Source of the DNA: Rosa chinensis
Taxonomy: Eukaryota; Streptophyta; Magnoliopsida; Rosales; Rosaceae
Length of the DNA: 64,000 nt
Assembly (NCBI RefSeq): GCF_002994745.2
Contig: NC_037090.1
Coordinates: 8,677,501-8,741,500, forward strand
Direction: 5' to 3'
Made by a program: the position numbers and the translations under genes. Below the pieces are notes generated by a model. The model saw only the letters and a list, made by a program, of their open reading frames with translations, ran no database searches and was not told the origin of the DNA. Positions 23,949 to 35,585 of the stretch are shown here, piece by piece (positions within the stretch are counted from its first letter, which is position 1; each line of letters opens with the position of its first letter).

Positions 23949-25136
23949 ATGGCTAAGAAAGCAATGCAGATCCTGCAATTGCTCTTCTTTATGCTGATCC
24001 CCTTGACTGGTTGTCAGGGAAGTCGTGGAGAATACGGAGAATGGCAAACTGCACATGCAACATTCTATGGGGGAAGTGATGCTACTGGCACAATGGGTAA
24101 GCTACAAACTAATCAACTCGATCTATATGTATTTCCATATGTACATACTGAGATGGTCTGATGGAGGTAGAAATATTGATGTAGGAGGTGCATGTGGTTA
24201 TGGAAACTTGTACAGCCAAGGGTACGGGACTCGCACCGCAGCTCTAAGCACTGCTCTCTTCAACAGTGGTTTGAGCTGCGGAGCATGTTACCAATTGCGA
24301 TGCAACGACGACCCCAAATGGTGCCTCCATGGTGACATCATTGTCACTGCCACCAACCTCTGCCCACCTAATCAAGCTTTGTCCAACGACAATGGTGGGT
24401 GGTGCAATCCTCCTCTTGAACATTTCGATTTGGCTCAGCCTGCTTTCTTGCAGATTGCTGAGTATCGTGCTGGGATTGTCCCTGTACTATTCCGAAGGTA
24501 ATTGTATTTTAGTTCTTCAATAGAAGTGCATTCCCTCATAGAAGAGAAAACTATAACGCATTTAGTTTGGGGCGTTTTGTCAATATGAAGTTTACGGTTT
24601 TTATATGAGATGCTAGACATCCTTACGGTGAAATGAATCTATTTGCCTGATAGTGGATCTAGCATTAGTATCGATCATAATATGATAACATAGCGTATTA
24701 GACCGTTGATATAAGTCATTATTTATTCAATGATGAGCTATTGTTTTCGTGTTTACTTACTGGTTGATAACCGAAAATAACATTGTTGCTTAGTTAAGAG
24801 ACTTTGAATTCTTTTGTGTTTGTTTTGGACAGGGTTCCATGTGAGAAGAAAGGAGGCATAAGGTTCACCATCAATGGTCACTCATACTTCAACTTGGTGT
24901 TGATAACAAACGTTGGGGGTGCAGGGGATGTTAAAACAGTGTCCATCAAGGGATCTAGGACAGGGTGGCTACCAATGTCAAGAAACTGGGGGCAGAATTG
25001 GCAGAGCAATTCCTACCTCAATGGCCAAACCCTCTCCTTCAAAATCACAACCAGTGATGGAGCCACACTCACCCACAATAATGTCGTTCCTGCTGGTTGG
25101 CAATTTGGACAGACCTTTGAAGGTGGTCAATTCTAG
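23949..25136 (+). CDS. Alpha-expansin (EXPA family, three exons)
   Basis: Expansins loosen plant cell walls non-enzymatically during growth and fruit softening. Exons are 23949-24096, 24185-24497 and 24833-25136, with GT-AG introns and phases that join exactly; the product is 254 residues, normal for the family. An N-terminal signal peptide of about 24 residues ends near CQG. Domain 1 (GH45-like double-psi barrel) has [18 protein letters not shown] created across the first splice, the cysteine-rich [10 protein letters not shown] segment and the HFD motif. The WCNPP before HFD is the alpha-expansin insertion. Domain 2 (CBM63) starts around [11 protein letters not shown] and carries the surface aromatic residues in [12 protein letters not shown]. 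It ends FEGGQF. No anomaly is visible. The exact EXPA number cannot be assigned without a tree. Confidence 0.96.
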
Positions 25137-25295
25137 ATAAATCTTGGAGAGCAGTGATTTATATATATCTTTACACATCCCTTTTTATAAATTATGAATA
25201 AAATGGTTCTGCATCATTGATACTGTAAGATAAAGTTACAAATGTGACATCAGTGAGATAAATGCAAGTTTTGTACATCCCAACTAACTAACTTA

Positions 25296-25616
25296 GAGCA
25301 TCTCCAACAATTGAGTCAAAAGTCAAAGTCATTTGCAAAATTTGGTTCTCCTAGTGTCATCCCTATTCATTCATATTTTGCATCTCCAACCATCTTTAGT
25401 CAAAAGCTAAAGTCATTTCATAAATTCATCACATGCTGCTGGAGCCCACCTCAATTCATGTCTCACCACATATGGCTTTCGTTCTACAATGTGTAGTCAT
25501 TTTGACTCCCTTTTTAGCTCAAAAGCCAAAATGACTCTACCTTGGCTATTGTTGGAGATGGTGGATTTTGATTGGGAGAGCCATTTTGGCTTTTGACTCC
25601 ATGATTTGAGTTGCTC
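25296..25616. mobile_element. MITE of the gagcatctccaac type
   Basis: The left end gagcatctccaacaattgag continues into tcaaaag. The right end, inverted, reads gagcaactcaaatcatggag and tcaaaag, giving terminal inverted repeats of about 27 bp with several mismatches. Flanking TTA (left) and TAA (right) are compatible with a TA or TWA target. The body contains internal inverted copies of catctccaac. It sits about 160 bp downstream of the expansin stop, in or near its 3' UTR. Non-coding. Confidence 0.65.
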
Positions 25617-27399
25617 TAAAGTTTGGCTATAACATGGGCAGACATAAACCGCGTCAAATTTTGAAAAGAGCAGAACTCTTTTTTTATTGAAGTAAGACTA
25701 ACCTAAGACAAACCCAAAGCTAATCATACTTTTCTATAAAATATCAGTCATAGCATGGAAATTCTTCTTATTGCCTAGTTCCTTTGAGAAAATGTTGCTT
25801 AAAGCATTCTCCGAATAAGTACGTCAATAGAGTATTACAACACGGAATACACTGGTTACAAGAGCCATGTTCAAGGCTCCTACTAAATATAAACAAAAAC
25901 GTGTTGCAAGGGCGGGGATCCGCAAGCCTTCCTTGTATTTAGCATTGCGGTATATCGTATATCATTTGCATTGCAGGTGCATGGGTGGGGAGTTTAAAGT
26001 ACAACATTTATTCTGGGATCGGTGCGGGACTCCACATCACCCTAATGGGGTCTCCGGTTTCAAATCACGCAAATTAAGACCTAGCGCTGCCAAGTCAGAT
26101 GAGAATGCACCTGGGGCGCCAGAAATATACCAAAAACTAAGCATTTCAACTAGTATCGGAAAACCATCTAAATCCCTCAACAACACGAGCAACCAAGTTC
26201 CAAACATAAGTTGAAGTTCAAAAAGATTGACTTAAGTTTCAGATTTCAGTTAAAAGGGCTTTCCGTAGACATAGATACTGTTTACAAATGGATTTCAATT
26301 CCGTAAGTGACTAAATAGATCCTTGATATAACACCCCACTTAGGAAGTCAACCAAACATCACGAGTGTCTGGCAAGACTAGGCAACACTAAACTTCTAAA
26401 AGAAAAACCAACCTTATTACAGTTAGGATTGAGTTCCTATTAGACTGTAACAGTACATTGCAAAGTAACTACATGTTCTCTGTTCTATGAATATGCTTAA
26501 TGGTGGCTTTGCTGACCTTTCTGATAAACTAAGCACCACTTCTGATAGCATCCTTGAAGTGAGTTAATTTTCTTGGTATATGGAGGGAATGGAGACAGTA
26601 ACGGAATTTCAAGGAACAGTCAACACCAACTTTTCAACTTACTGCACTATCGTGTTGGCTCATCCAAAGCTCCCTCCACACGATTTCCTGAGAAGCTACA
26701 CAGGCTAGCTCCGCAGTCACTTCAACATCTAGAAGTCCACTTTCACAAGGAATAGATTGGCATTGCGAATTTGACTACATCTCTGAACCATTGTGTTTGG
26801 TTAGTGTTCACTCGGGAGGACTGTTACTGTTACTAGGCGCACCCCAAACCTTGATCTAAGGAGTTGGAAACTTGGAATCACAGGTAATTTCATCGCTTTC
26901 TATATCAGTTATTTCAGCATTATTAGTATTTATTACAATGATCTTCAACCTGTTTCCAGTTCGAGAGATAACGGTGAGCCGATACACCCGTCATTGTTCC
27001 TCTTTAGTCTTTACTAGATGTTGTCCTAAACTATTCTCCTAAAAAAACAGAAAATGGGAGGCAACAGAAGCATATATATATATATATATAATTCACTTAA
27101 TTATGATCTACAGTGTTGTTTCATCAAATTACTAGAAATTACTTACAAACACATTACAAGACGCAGCATCTACTCTACTCGCTCTAATAGAGAACTTGGT
27201 AGTTTTCTTGGACTAGGAAACTCGACCAACTTTGCCATCAAGTTAGCAAAAGCCCTGATATGTCCAATACCATAGCCAAATACATCCTCTTCTCAAGTCT
27301 ACTACACAGCCAATGTATGCTAGATGAACCTGAAAAGACGCTGCCTCTTTACCTAACAAAAAGCCGCAACTGCACATCATCATGCAAATGTATACACAA
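25617..27399. other. Intergenic DNA between expansin and MACPF genes
   Basis: No supported gene. The 25860-26110 part is richer in G+C than the rest, but its open frame shows no recognised domain. A (TA)n run lies at 27073-27090. The last 300 bases probably hold the 3' UTR of the minus-strand MACPF gene. Confidence 0.45.
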
Positions 27400-30300
27400 T
27401 CAATAGTTTAGCAGCGAATATTTCACTCTTAAGACAATTTTTCCTTTTTCCACACCAAGCTTTCCACCAGTAACCAACCAATGACCTGGATGATCTTGTG
27501 GCCCCTTGCTCATCTCGGACATATCCAAAAATTTCATCAACTTGTTACCCGCAACATGTGAACCGGAACTTGAGTCACTGGCATTGACATTTAAACTAGC
27601 AGACGTCCCTTTCTTTGACTTTTCATTTGGGGAATGGTCCCACAAGGATCTTCGTATAGTGCAGCCAGGCAGCCTGGAATATAATAGCTTCATGTACAAA
27701 ACATTTTTTGATCCGAAATCCCACACTCCAAGCTGAGCTCCTGTGACGATGTAGACACCAGAGAGATCGCCTATAAAGGTTTCAGGGTTCTCAATAGGTG
27801 TTGTGCTCACATGAGAGAAGTTTTTCCACTTCACTGGCTCGAACCATCGGCTATCCTGCTCCTCAGGTCCTTGCCACTTTGGAGCACCAATTGCTACATG
27901 GGAATCCCAATATGGTAGAAGGATCTTTGGAAGAGATGCCAAGTGTTGAAGATGGATACAAAGACGATTCTGCTTGCTTCCTTCGAGACATAACCGCAAG
28001 CCTGTCACTGGCTTCCGTCCAACTGTTATCTGCATGCAAAAAAATTTGCTGAAAACGAATACATGAAATAAACTAGAATAACAAGTAATCTTTATACCTA
28101 CTGTTCATGCCATTGAACGATGTATTAAACGCACAATGAGAAATTATGAAATGCATAGCTCATCTTCTGAGGTATTACTCATTTGGTGCTGAAGAGTCAT
28201 TTAGACATCTCAAGGACATGTATGTCTTAGCATTTGTGCATTACATATAATGTATGTCTCATTCCGTCCATACATGATATAAATCCATCTTCTACGGGTA
28301 TGAACCCTCCCAAAAGTTGGAAGAGCTCTGTAGACAAAGTAGTCATTGCCACAAAAAGGGTCTTACCTGCTCTTGGCTGACATAGAGTTTTTGCCCCATT
28401 ATGCTGAATTGCAAAGATGGGCAAACAGGTTCCTTTCTTTGGTGGGTAGGATTTCTGTCATATACAGGAGCCCATATTCGAGAAATTTGAAACTCTAGGA
28501 AGTATCTCAGTTCTTCTATTGGAGGTTTATCTGAAAGAAGCATTTCAATGCAGTTAGCACAACTAGTTTGTTACTAATGATAGAGCACATAGTTTAAGCC
28601 ATCTATGATTTAACTTAGTTTAAGCCATCTATGATTTAACTTTGGTTATCTTACATTCAAGGTAAAGGCAAATAGCTCGAGTAAGGTGCTCCCTTCCAAT
28701 TACCCCTTCAAGGAGAGCTGTTATTGGAAAAAATGTCATCTCGATAACATCTGGAGAGGACCGGACAGTTCTTGCCCACTGGGTGTGGTTTTGTTCCAGA
28801 TCATCTCCTCCCCTTCTTCGGAAAATGACAGTCACATCCTGCATCAATAATAAATTAATAATCAAGGTAAACTAATTCTGAGTTTAAGGTGTTATAGTCA
28901 TTCCGGCAAAGTAACAGTCACATACAGAAGTAAAGTAACTTGGGATCAAAAATAAAATAAATGCACATAGCATAATTGATCAAGTGCAATAAAGATAATA
29001 CATATATATGCTCAGTAGTTGTTACATACTTCTTTCCCAGCAAGATGTGGTGCAGTGGTGGGTTGAGGGTATATCCCCTGACTGTTGAATAAACCGGAAT
29101 CAGACCCCTGAAATTTTGAAAAGCATAATCATATAATCAGAATCTTAAAAAAAAGAAAAAAAATAAAGAAAGAAAGAAAGAATCAAACAAGCCAAAACAC
29201 AAAACAAAAAGGGAATGTAACAAAGTGGAACTAGCCTTATCCTTGAAATTCATTTGAACTGAACTTGTATTGCTTTCTGTGTTTGAGAACCTCTGATTTC
29301 CAATGTCTTGGATGTAGTTCTTGATCTCCATGGTTGACAAAGGAGAAGACTGGTGTTGTTTAACGTAAATTACATCTTTGCCACCAATAGTTACAGATGT
29401 TATGACATGAGTACCAAAATTTTCAATAAAGCTGGGAAGTAAGAGTAACCAATAGTTAGGATTTGAAACTCTTTCATCATTAATTTCCTACAAAAGTTCC
29501 AAATATTCATACCTTGCCAAGGATTTGGGATCCCAACAAGTTGGGACAGCCTGTTTCACATTTTGTTGTAACATTAGTGGGGATTTTAAAAGATGGATCT
29601 TAGCAAGTGGAACATAGAGGCCATCCATAGAAAGTGTCTTTGTTCCTGCCATATCAACATGCTTTGAACCGCTGAAGCTAAATGCAAAATTGAAACTCCC
29701 CACAGGATAGCCTCCAGATATATTAGACTTTTGATTAAAATACTCAACCATCTGCAATCATTCACCATGAGGATTATGTAAAATAATTTCAAAATATTGA
29801 TAGTATTTATGCGGTTGATGCACACATCATTCTGGATGCTAAGAGAATTTGTTAAGGAGTTCTCTGTTGAAGATTGTAATAATTTGGAGAATAATTCCAA
29901 TACATACATCTGAAATTGGAAGATTGTTAAAGATTTCAAATATATGTTTAAAAATATACTGATATATTGATAAATTATATAAACACACACACACACACGT
30001 ATCAGGATAGATGATATGTATTGACAAGTTCAGAGTGGGATGTAAAGGATCAGTAATGAACTTGCAACTTTTCAACAGTTGGATACTTTTGAAGCATATT
30101 AACATACGCAATGAATATTGGACTTGCATGTTTTCCAACAGCAGCAAGCATTGGTCACAGACAACTCTGTACCATTTCTCCAATATCAAATGGGAGCATT
30201 GGCACCCATTAATCTCTATATGAGCAGCCCACAGCATGGAACTTACAACAATCAACAGAAACCAGATTCTTTCTTTGGATTCTTCTCAGAAAGTCAGACA

Positions 30301-31768
30301 TGTCAGTTTTTGCTAAACTTAAAATCTATTCTTTGTTGTATGCCGGAAGTGATTTGTCATAAACCTGTTACTAAACTCATCAAAAGTGGGGACAAAAAGC
30401 ACTGAGAAAAACAAATTAATGTACTTCAAAGTCAAAATTTGTAAATTCTCAATCAAGTTCTAACAGTCCCTCTCTGTCTCTCACTTTAACACAAAAAGTT
30501 AAAGGTAGCCTCAGCTCCTCAAATACCAGTGCACACCAATGTTCTTCCAAATGTTCTTCTTCATCATGAGTGATGCCTGAGTACTATTCAAATATTAAAG
30601 CTTCTGGTGATCCTTTCACTTGTTAACTCTTGCTCAAGCTATAACTTTTCATTAAAACTTAAATACTGATCCTTGAGTTTGGCTGGTAAACTAGCTCAGA
30701 CAAGTGCATAACAAGCGGAACTTGAAAGTTGATGAATAGCTTGTCTATTTCTACTCCATTAAAAATGGGTTCAATAATGGAATTATAAGATTTATTTTAC
30801 CTATTGGCTATTAGGGGAGCAATGTTGTAAGATATTCTTTTCAGATATGAACCAACAAAGACGGAAAAAGATGGAGCCACTTGGAGCAGAATTCCATGCC
30901 TTTAAACCAGACCAATAATCTTAACTACAAACGTACCTCAGAAGTTCCAATAATTCAGCGTAGCTCCAAACTGCTAATTTATTCCATTTCAAGATGTATA
31001 TTTCCATCTAAATATCAATTTCCTTGGTTCAAACACGTATCTTGAGGTCTTAACCACTGCACTTACTCCAGCTATATTTTCATTGTAACTCGAAACTTGA
31101 GTTTGAGTTGGAAACCAGCTCAAACAAGTGCCCAACTAGCTGAGCTTAAAACTGATGACTGGCTTGTCAGTTTTCTACTCCTTCCTCAAGATTTATTCTA
31201 CCTATTGGGCACCAATGTGGTAATATATTTTTTTTGGATAATTGGGCCACTTGGAGCAGAATTACATGCCTTTAACTACTCCAATAAATATATGTAGGAA
31301 GTTCCAATCAATTCGGGCTAGCTCCTCATTGCTAATTGTTCCATTTCATGACATACTTTCTATCTGAACATCAATTACCTTAGTCCATAGCAACATACAG
31401 AAACCTAATGTATCTACAACATGCAGACATCCACCACCTCAAAACAAATACAATAAGTGAGGCATAAAATTACACAAGCATAAAAAGAGAAGCAAAGTTA
31501 CAAGCATTACCTCATTGAAGCTGCAGACTCCAGAACTGCGCCGCCCACTGGACTCCTGAGAGCGCTTAATATCCTTGGAAACATTGGGCACAACTACATC
31601 ATCATAAAGGCAGAGGTCCCTGGTGTGCTCCTCATCAACCTCTAGTACCCTAGACCCTGCCACACCCTTACAATAAAGCAGCCTCGTATCAAAGTTCACG
31701 TCAAACCCTCTTCCCAGTGCCTGTACAGAGTTAACAGCAGTGTGCAAAGCTGCTACATTTTCCCCCAT
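27400..31768 (-). CDS. MACPF-domain protein of the CAD1/NSL1 family (seven exons)
   Basis: Plant MACPF proteins (CAD1, NSL1 and relatives) restrain salicylic-acid-dependent cell death and immunity. Exons in transcript order are 31511-31768, 29513-29751, 29236-29431, 29030-29107, 28655-28838, 28367-28530 and 27400-28029. All phases join and give 582 residues, the usual length. The start MGENVAALHTAV and the GRGFDVNFDTRLLYCKG segment are typical of the family N-terminus. The MACPF signature is FGTHVITSVTIGG in exon 3, followed by KDVIYVKQHQSS. Exon 6 has YKPPIEELRYFLEFQ made across the splice. Exon 7 carries the C-terminal region with YIVTGAQLGV, LKFLD-like and GHWLVTGGKLGVEKGKI. Intron 3 begins with GC (AAG|GCTAGT) instead of GT, the only position that keeps phase. 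Intron 1 is 1759 bp and holds a diverged internal duplication. It resembles the At1g14780/NSL1 side of the family more than CAD1. Confidence 0.93.
30657..31386. repeat. Diverged tandem duplication inside MACPF intron 1
   Basis: Two copies of a unit of about 370-430 bp lie at about 30657-31033 and 31086-31386. Shared landmarks in order are a cttgagttt-type start, ccagctcaaacaagtgc (tagctcagacaagtgc in the other copy), gcttgtc plus tctactcc, cacttggagcagaatt, ctttaa, gaagttccaat and a tagctcc / ccatttca block. Divergence is considerable, so the duplication is old. It does not touch the exons. Confidence 0.7.
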
Positions 31769-33270
31769 TTCTCATCACAGTACCTTCAAACCCCTAACTC
31801 TTTCTCTGCCCGGAACCAGACCCAGTTTGGTAATCTCAACCAAATCCAAAACCCAGTTCCCTGTTCTCCTTATAGAGCTCAATTACCAGAACCCAATTGG
31901 CAACTTTCCCGGAAACCCACAAGAAACTGAACAATCATAACGTTTCCAGTATTGGGTTCTTTTTTAAGACTCCTCTTTTCAACCATTTTCTAAGCTCAAA
32001 GCTTGGTTCTTGACCAGTCTCCTCTCTCTCTCTCTCTCTCTGTGACTAAATCCTCCTTGGTAAGTTGACCAAAAGAAAAATCTTCAAAAAAGATTCGAAC
32101 TTTGATACATGAACCACTCAATCTGTATCTTTTACTCCTCTAGATCTCAAATCCATGAAAAAGATTATCTAATCTCTCTCTCTCTCTCTCTCAGCAGCTT
32201 CTCCTCTCCACAATTTTCCTGTAAAAACTTTCTCTGTACCATGTACCAGTGCATAGACTTCAAGTGTGTTTACTTTAACGTATACTTGGCCATCATGATC
32301 TTGACACGTGTGTCTCTGTTTTAATTAGGTCTGTGATTAGACTTTGACTAGGTCTTATAGCACTGAGAGTTATGGGGATTGAAGCTACACGTCAGCTTTG
32401 GGTTTTTTTCTTTTCTTTTGTAGTCGACGTCCTCCTCACGAAAATTCTGTTCAATGCTCATATATGTCGATTTTGATCGATCAGAACCTTGGACTGACCG
32501 ACTAGAATTTTGGTTTTCCCATGAATCCATGATGAAAATAAGAAAGAAGGATGCTTTTTTGTTCTTTAGAAATGAGTAGTTAGAAAAAGTTCTTTGGACC
32601 CTTGAATATTTCTGCATTCCTAGCTTGCTTATAAAGTTAAAGGTCTTGGAGCTTCATTTATCGGATAGCCAGATTGTGCTAGAATTCATACACCCTTTTA
32701 ACCCTTAACTCATGTATGTACAAATTTAGTGGTACATGATTGAGATGACTCCTGTATTAAATTCTTACCCAGAAAACTACAAAAGAACCATGTACGTGCA
32801 CTGTGAAGTGTGAACTGTCCCTATATGAGTTTGGCCAAGCTGAAAATGTCGTGGATGTATCAAGGGAATCTTTGGATATGGCCAAACTATTAGGATAGTG
32901 ACACGTCTGAGAGCACAGGGTATTTATACAACGTCCAACTTTCAAGAGAAATTATGGTCCTTTTTGGACCACCATTTACCAGAGAGTAAAAAGTTCATTA
33001 CTGAACTGAATTTCTAGGCTGTCAGTCAAATTCTCTTTAGTTCAGACCCCGATATGCACGCATCAATAATTGACTATTATTGCCTTCTAATAATGACATT
33101 CTATAAATGTAAGTTACAAGTTACAACATCTAGTAATGACAGTTTTCTTCTGTTTTGTTGATGAACAATCAACCGTCTGAAACTTGCAAACCAAATTAAG
33201 CTTATAAATTTAAGTTTAGCTTGTTTGCGCGAGAGTAGTATTAAGGCACATGACCTTGCACCGCCCATCT
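31769..33270. other. Region between the MACPF and PPR genes
   Basis: The 31769-32200 part is the presumed 5' UTR and promoter of the MACPF gene and holds two (CT)n runs at about 32021-32041 and 32174-32193, common in plant 5' leaders. The remainder is AT-rich with no gene. The end near 33270 is presumed 3' UTR of the PPR gene. Confidence 0.5.
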
Positions 33271-34878
33271 TTATTTCATCTCTACATGGCTGAAGCCGAG
33301 GCTTTTGGGAACACCCTTACAAACCATCTCATTCCTCAACCGCTCGACATCGTGCCATTTCTCGGCTTCGGCGTAGATGTTTGACAACAAAACATAATCT
33401 GCATCCTTAAGAGGTTCCAATTTGGCTAGCTGCTCAAAGCATTGCTCAGCCAATTCAACGTTTCCATGTACCTTACAAGCACCCAACAAGGTTCTCCACA
33501 ACAAGGAGCTTGATAGGGAAGGCACAGCTTTGATCATCTGGTAGGCTTCATCTAACAATCCCCACCTACTAAGAAGATCAACCATGCAACCATAATGCTT
33601 AGTATCAGGCACGATTTTGCATTTTTGAATCATGTAACTGAAATACCGGCGCCCTTCTTCCACCAAACCCTTGTGACTACAAGCAATGAGCACCCCAACA
33701 AAGGTGATCCGATTCGGCTTCACTTCACCAACCTGCATTTCCATATCTGCAAACAACTCCAAAGCTTCCTCGCAGTGACCATGGACAGCGAAACCCATAA
33801 TCATTGCATTCCAGCAACCAACCGGTCTCATTTTCATCCCACTAAACACCTCCCAAGCTGAACTCAACTTGCCACATTTAGAATACATATCCACAAGGGC
33901 AGTCCCCAAGTACCCTTCAATCTTATGCTGCTTTCCTTTCAACGACTCATGAATCTTCCTTCCAATCTCCAACTCCCCGGTTTCAGCACAAGCACCCAAA
34001 ACCGATATAAGCGTCACTTCCGTAGCTTCCACTTCAGCAACTTGCATTTCCCGGAACAGCTCCAATGCTCCACCATAATCTCTAACCTGAACATAACCAG
34101 CAATCATCGAATTCCACGAAACCGCATCCCTCTCCACCATCTCTTCAAACACCATCTTCGCAGCCTCAACGTTGCCCAATCTAACATGCCGCCCTAATAA
34201 CGTATTCCAAGACACCACATTCTTCTGAGGCATCAACTGGAACAGCCAGTCCGCCGATTCGAAATCCGTTATCTGATCATAAGCTGATATCATGATGTTC
34301 CACGACGAAACGCTTCTCTCAGACATTTCATCGAACACCTGGCGCGCGAGTCCCACAGACCCAGCTTGAGCATATACGAACAGCAACGAATTCTGAACAT
34401 ACAAATCGGAATCAAACCCCAGCTTCAAAACCCGGCCATGAATCTCACCTCCCTTCAAATCAATCCCCAAGCCAAAAACCTTCGCATCATCTTTCTTCAT
34501 ACCTTTCATGACTCTCGCACAGGCCTTGAGTGCGAAATTGTAAGTGAAATGATCACACCCAACTTGGGTCACGATCATATGATTATAGATATGAATCCCT
34601 TTGATGGGGAAATCGCTGTTGGTGTAAGCTCTGATCATGGTGCTACAGGTGAAAGGGTCGTCCATGGCGGTTTCTTGGAACAGCGATTGAGCGTGGGAGA
34701 GGCAGCCCAGTGGTGAAAGAGATGCGAAAGCTATGAGCTTTGCAAGGAGAGGTGTCTGGGTGAAGAAGAGGCCTGTTTTGGTCAGGAAAGCTTGGGCTGC
34801 TTCGACTTGTTTGATGGAGGAGAGAGGTTGAAGATGACGACGAAGGTCTGAAAGTATGTGAGGAATGGTGCGGTTCAT
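33271..34878 (-). CDS. PLS-class pentatricopeptide repeat protein with E domain
   Basis: PPR proteins of the PLS class bind organellar RNA and most act in C-to-U editing or RNA processing in mitochondria or plastids. The gene is intronless, as most of this family are. I start at the ATG at 34878 (MNRTIPHILSDLRRHL), giving 535 residues; a longer open frame begins only with non-ATG codons. P, L and S motifs run from about residue 40 to 450, with typical VSSWNIMISAYD, NVVSWNTLLGRHV, DAVSWNSMIAGYV and YLGTALVDMYSKCGKL cores. The C-terminus is an E-type extension (LLWRTLLGACKVHGNVELAE, DYVLLSNIYAEAEKWHDVERLR) ending GFSHVEMK. There is no DYW deaminase domain, so editing would need a DYW partner. 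One unusually long spacer (VMKGMKKDDAKVFGLG) interrupts an early repeat. Confidence 0.95.
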   Translation of the reverse strand: MNRTIPHILSDLRRHLQPLSSIKQVEAAQAFLTKTGLFFTQTPLLAKLIAFASLSPLGCLSHAQSLFQETAMDDPFTCSTMIRAYTNSDFPIKGIHIYNHMIVTQVGCDHFTYNFALKACARVMKGMKKDDAKVFGLGIDLKGGEIHGRVLKLGFDSDLYVQNSLLFVYAQAGSVGLARQVFDEMSERSVSSWNIMISAYDQITDFESADWLFQLMPQKNVVSWNTLLGRHVRLGNVEAAKMVFEEMVERDAVSWNSMIAGYVQVRDYGGALELFREMQVAEVEATEVTLISVLGACAETGELEIGRKIHESLKGKQHKIEGYLGTALVDMYSKCGKLSSAWEVFSGMKMRPVGCWNAMIMGFAVHGHCEEALELFADMEMQVGEVKPNRITFVGVLIACSHKGLVEEGRRYFSYMIQKCKIVPDTKHYGCMVDLLSRWGLLDEAYQMIKAVPSLSSSLLWRTLLGACKVHGNVELAEQCFEQLAKLEPLKDADYVLLSNIYAEAEKWHDVERLRNEMVCKGVPKSLGFSHVEMK

Positions 34879-35585
34879 ACTCAGCAACTTCCATTTCCTA
34901 AATGAAAGCTTTTGGTTATGGCGAGCTTCAGCTAGCGTGGCTCTATTTAAATTGGAATTCCCACCAAAACGACGTCACATGGGGTTCATGGAAAGTGGGA
35001 AGCTTTGTCATGAAATGACGACGGAAGATTAAAAATTGGATTAGGATTAGGCTAGATTACTAGGGTCCTCCCTGTTTGGATGGCAGGAAATCATATTATG
35101 GATATGAATTAATTTCATTTTTCATTTAGAGGTGTTGTTTGGTTGTAATTAGAGATTGGAAAGAGAATTACCTAATTTCAAGTGGTATTCTAATTCCATT
35201 TCTCATTGTCTATCGGTCTGAAAAAGATAATAATTTTTTTTTCCTATTTCGACATTCCTACTAACCAAACGGGACCTAAGTGTTTATTAAACTATTTCTT
35301 GACCTAGAATAAATGAATTTGCGAAAATGCACGATGCTTATTGAAAGGGAGGTTCCATTGATATGAAGAGAAATTTCCAAAACCATGTGGTTTTCTTTAC
35401 AATCAAATCACGTACACAATGTGAACCGTGCTGAATCCATCCTTTTCACTTTCAGTGTTTTCTCATCATTTGAATTTCATCGTTGTTTGGGTAGTTAAAA
35501 TCATAAAGTTACTAAACATTGTTTCTACCATCGATCTCGAGGTGTTCCTTCAGTTGAAACAACGGGATGGTTTCCAAAATTTTGG
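34879..35585. other. Intergenic DNA with a candidate MITE
   Basis: Between the PPR gene and the 3' end of the kinase gene. At about 35062-35277 a segment starts agggtcctccctgtttggat and ends ctaaccaaacgggacct, an imperfect inverted repeat of hAT-MITE appearance, but I saw no target duplication. The rest is presumed promoter of the PPR gene and 3' UTR of the kinase gene. Confidence 0.4.

Noticed and set aside
25867..26214. Plus-strand open frame of 115 codons downstream of the expansin gene
   Set aside because: No recognisable domain, no promoter or conserved context, and mixed base composition; not supported as a gene.
33595..34716. Plus-strand open frames opposite the PPR gene
   Set aside because: They are antisense shadows of the PPR coding sequence with no motif of their own.
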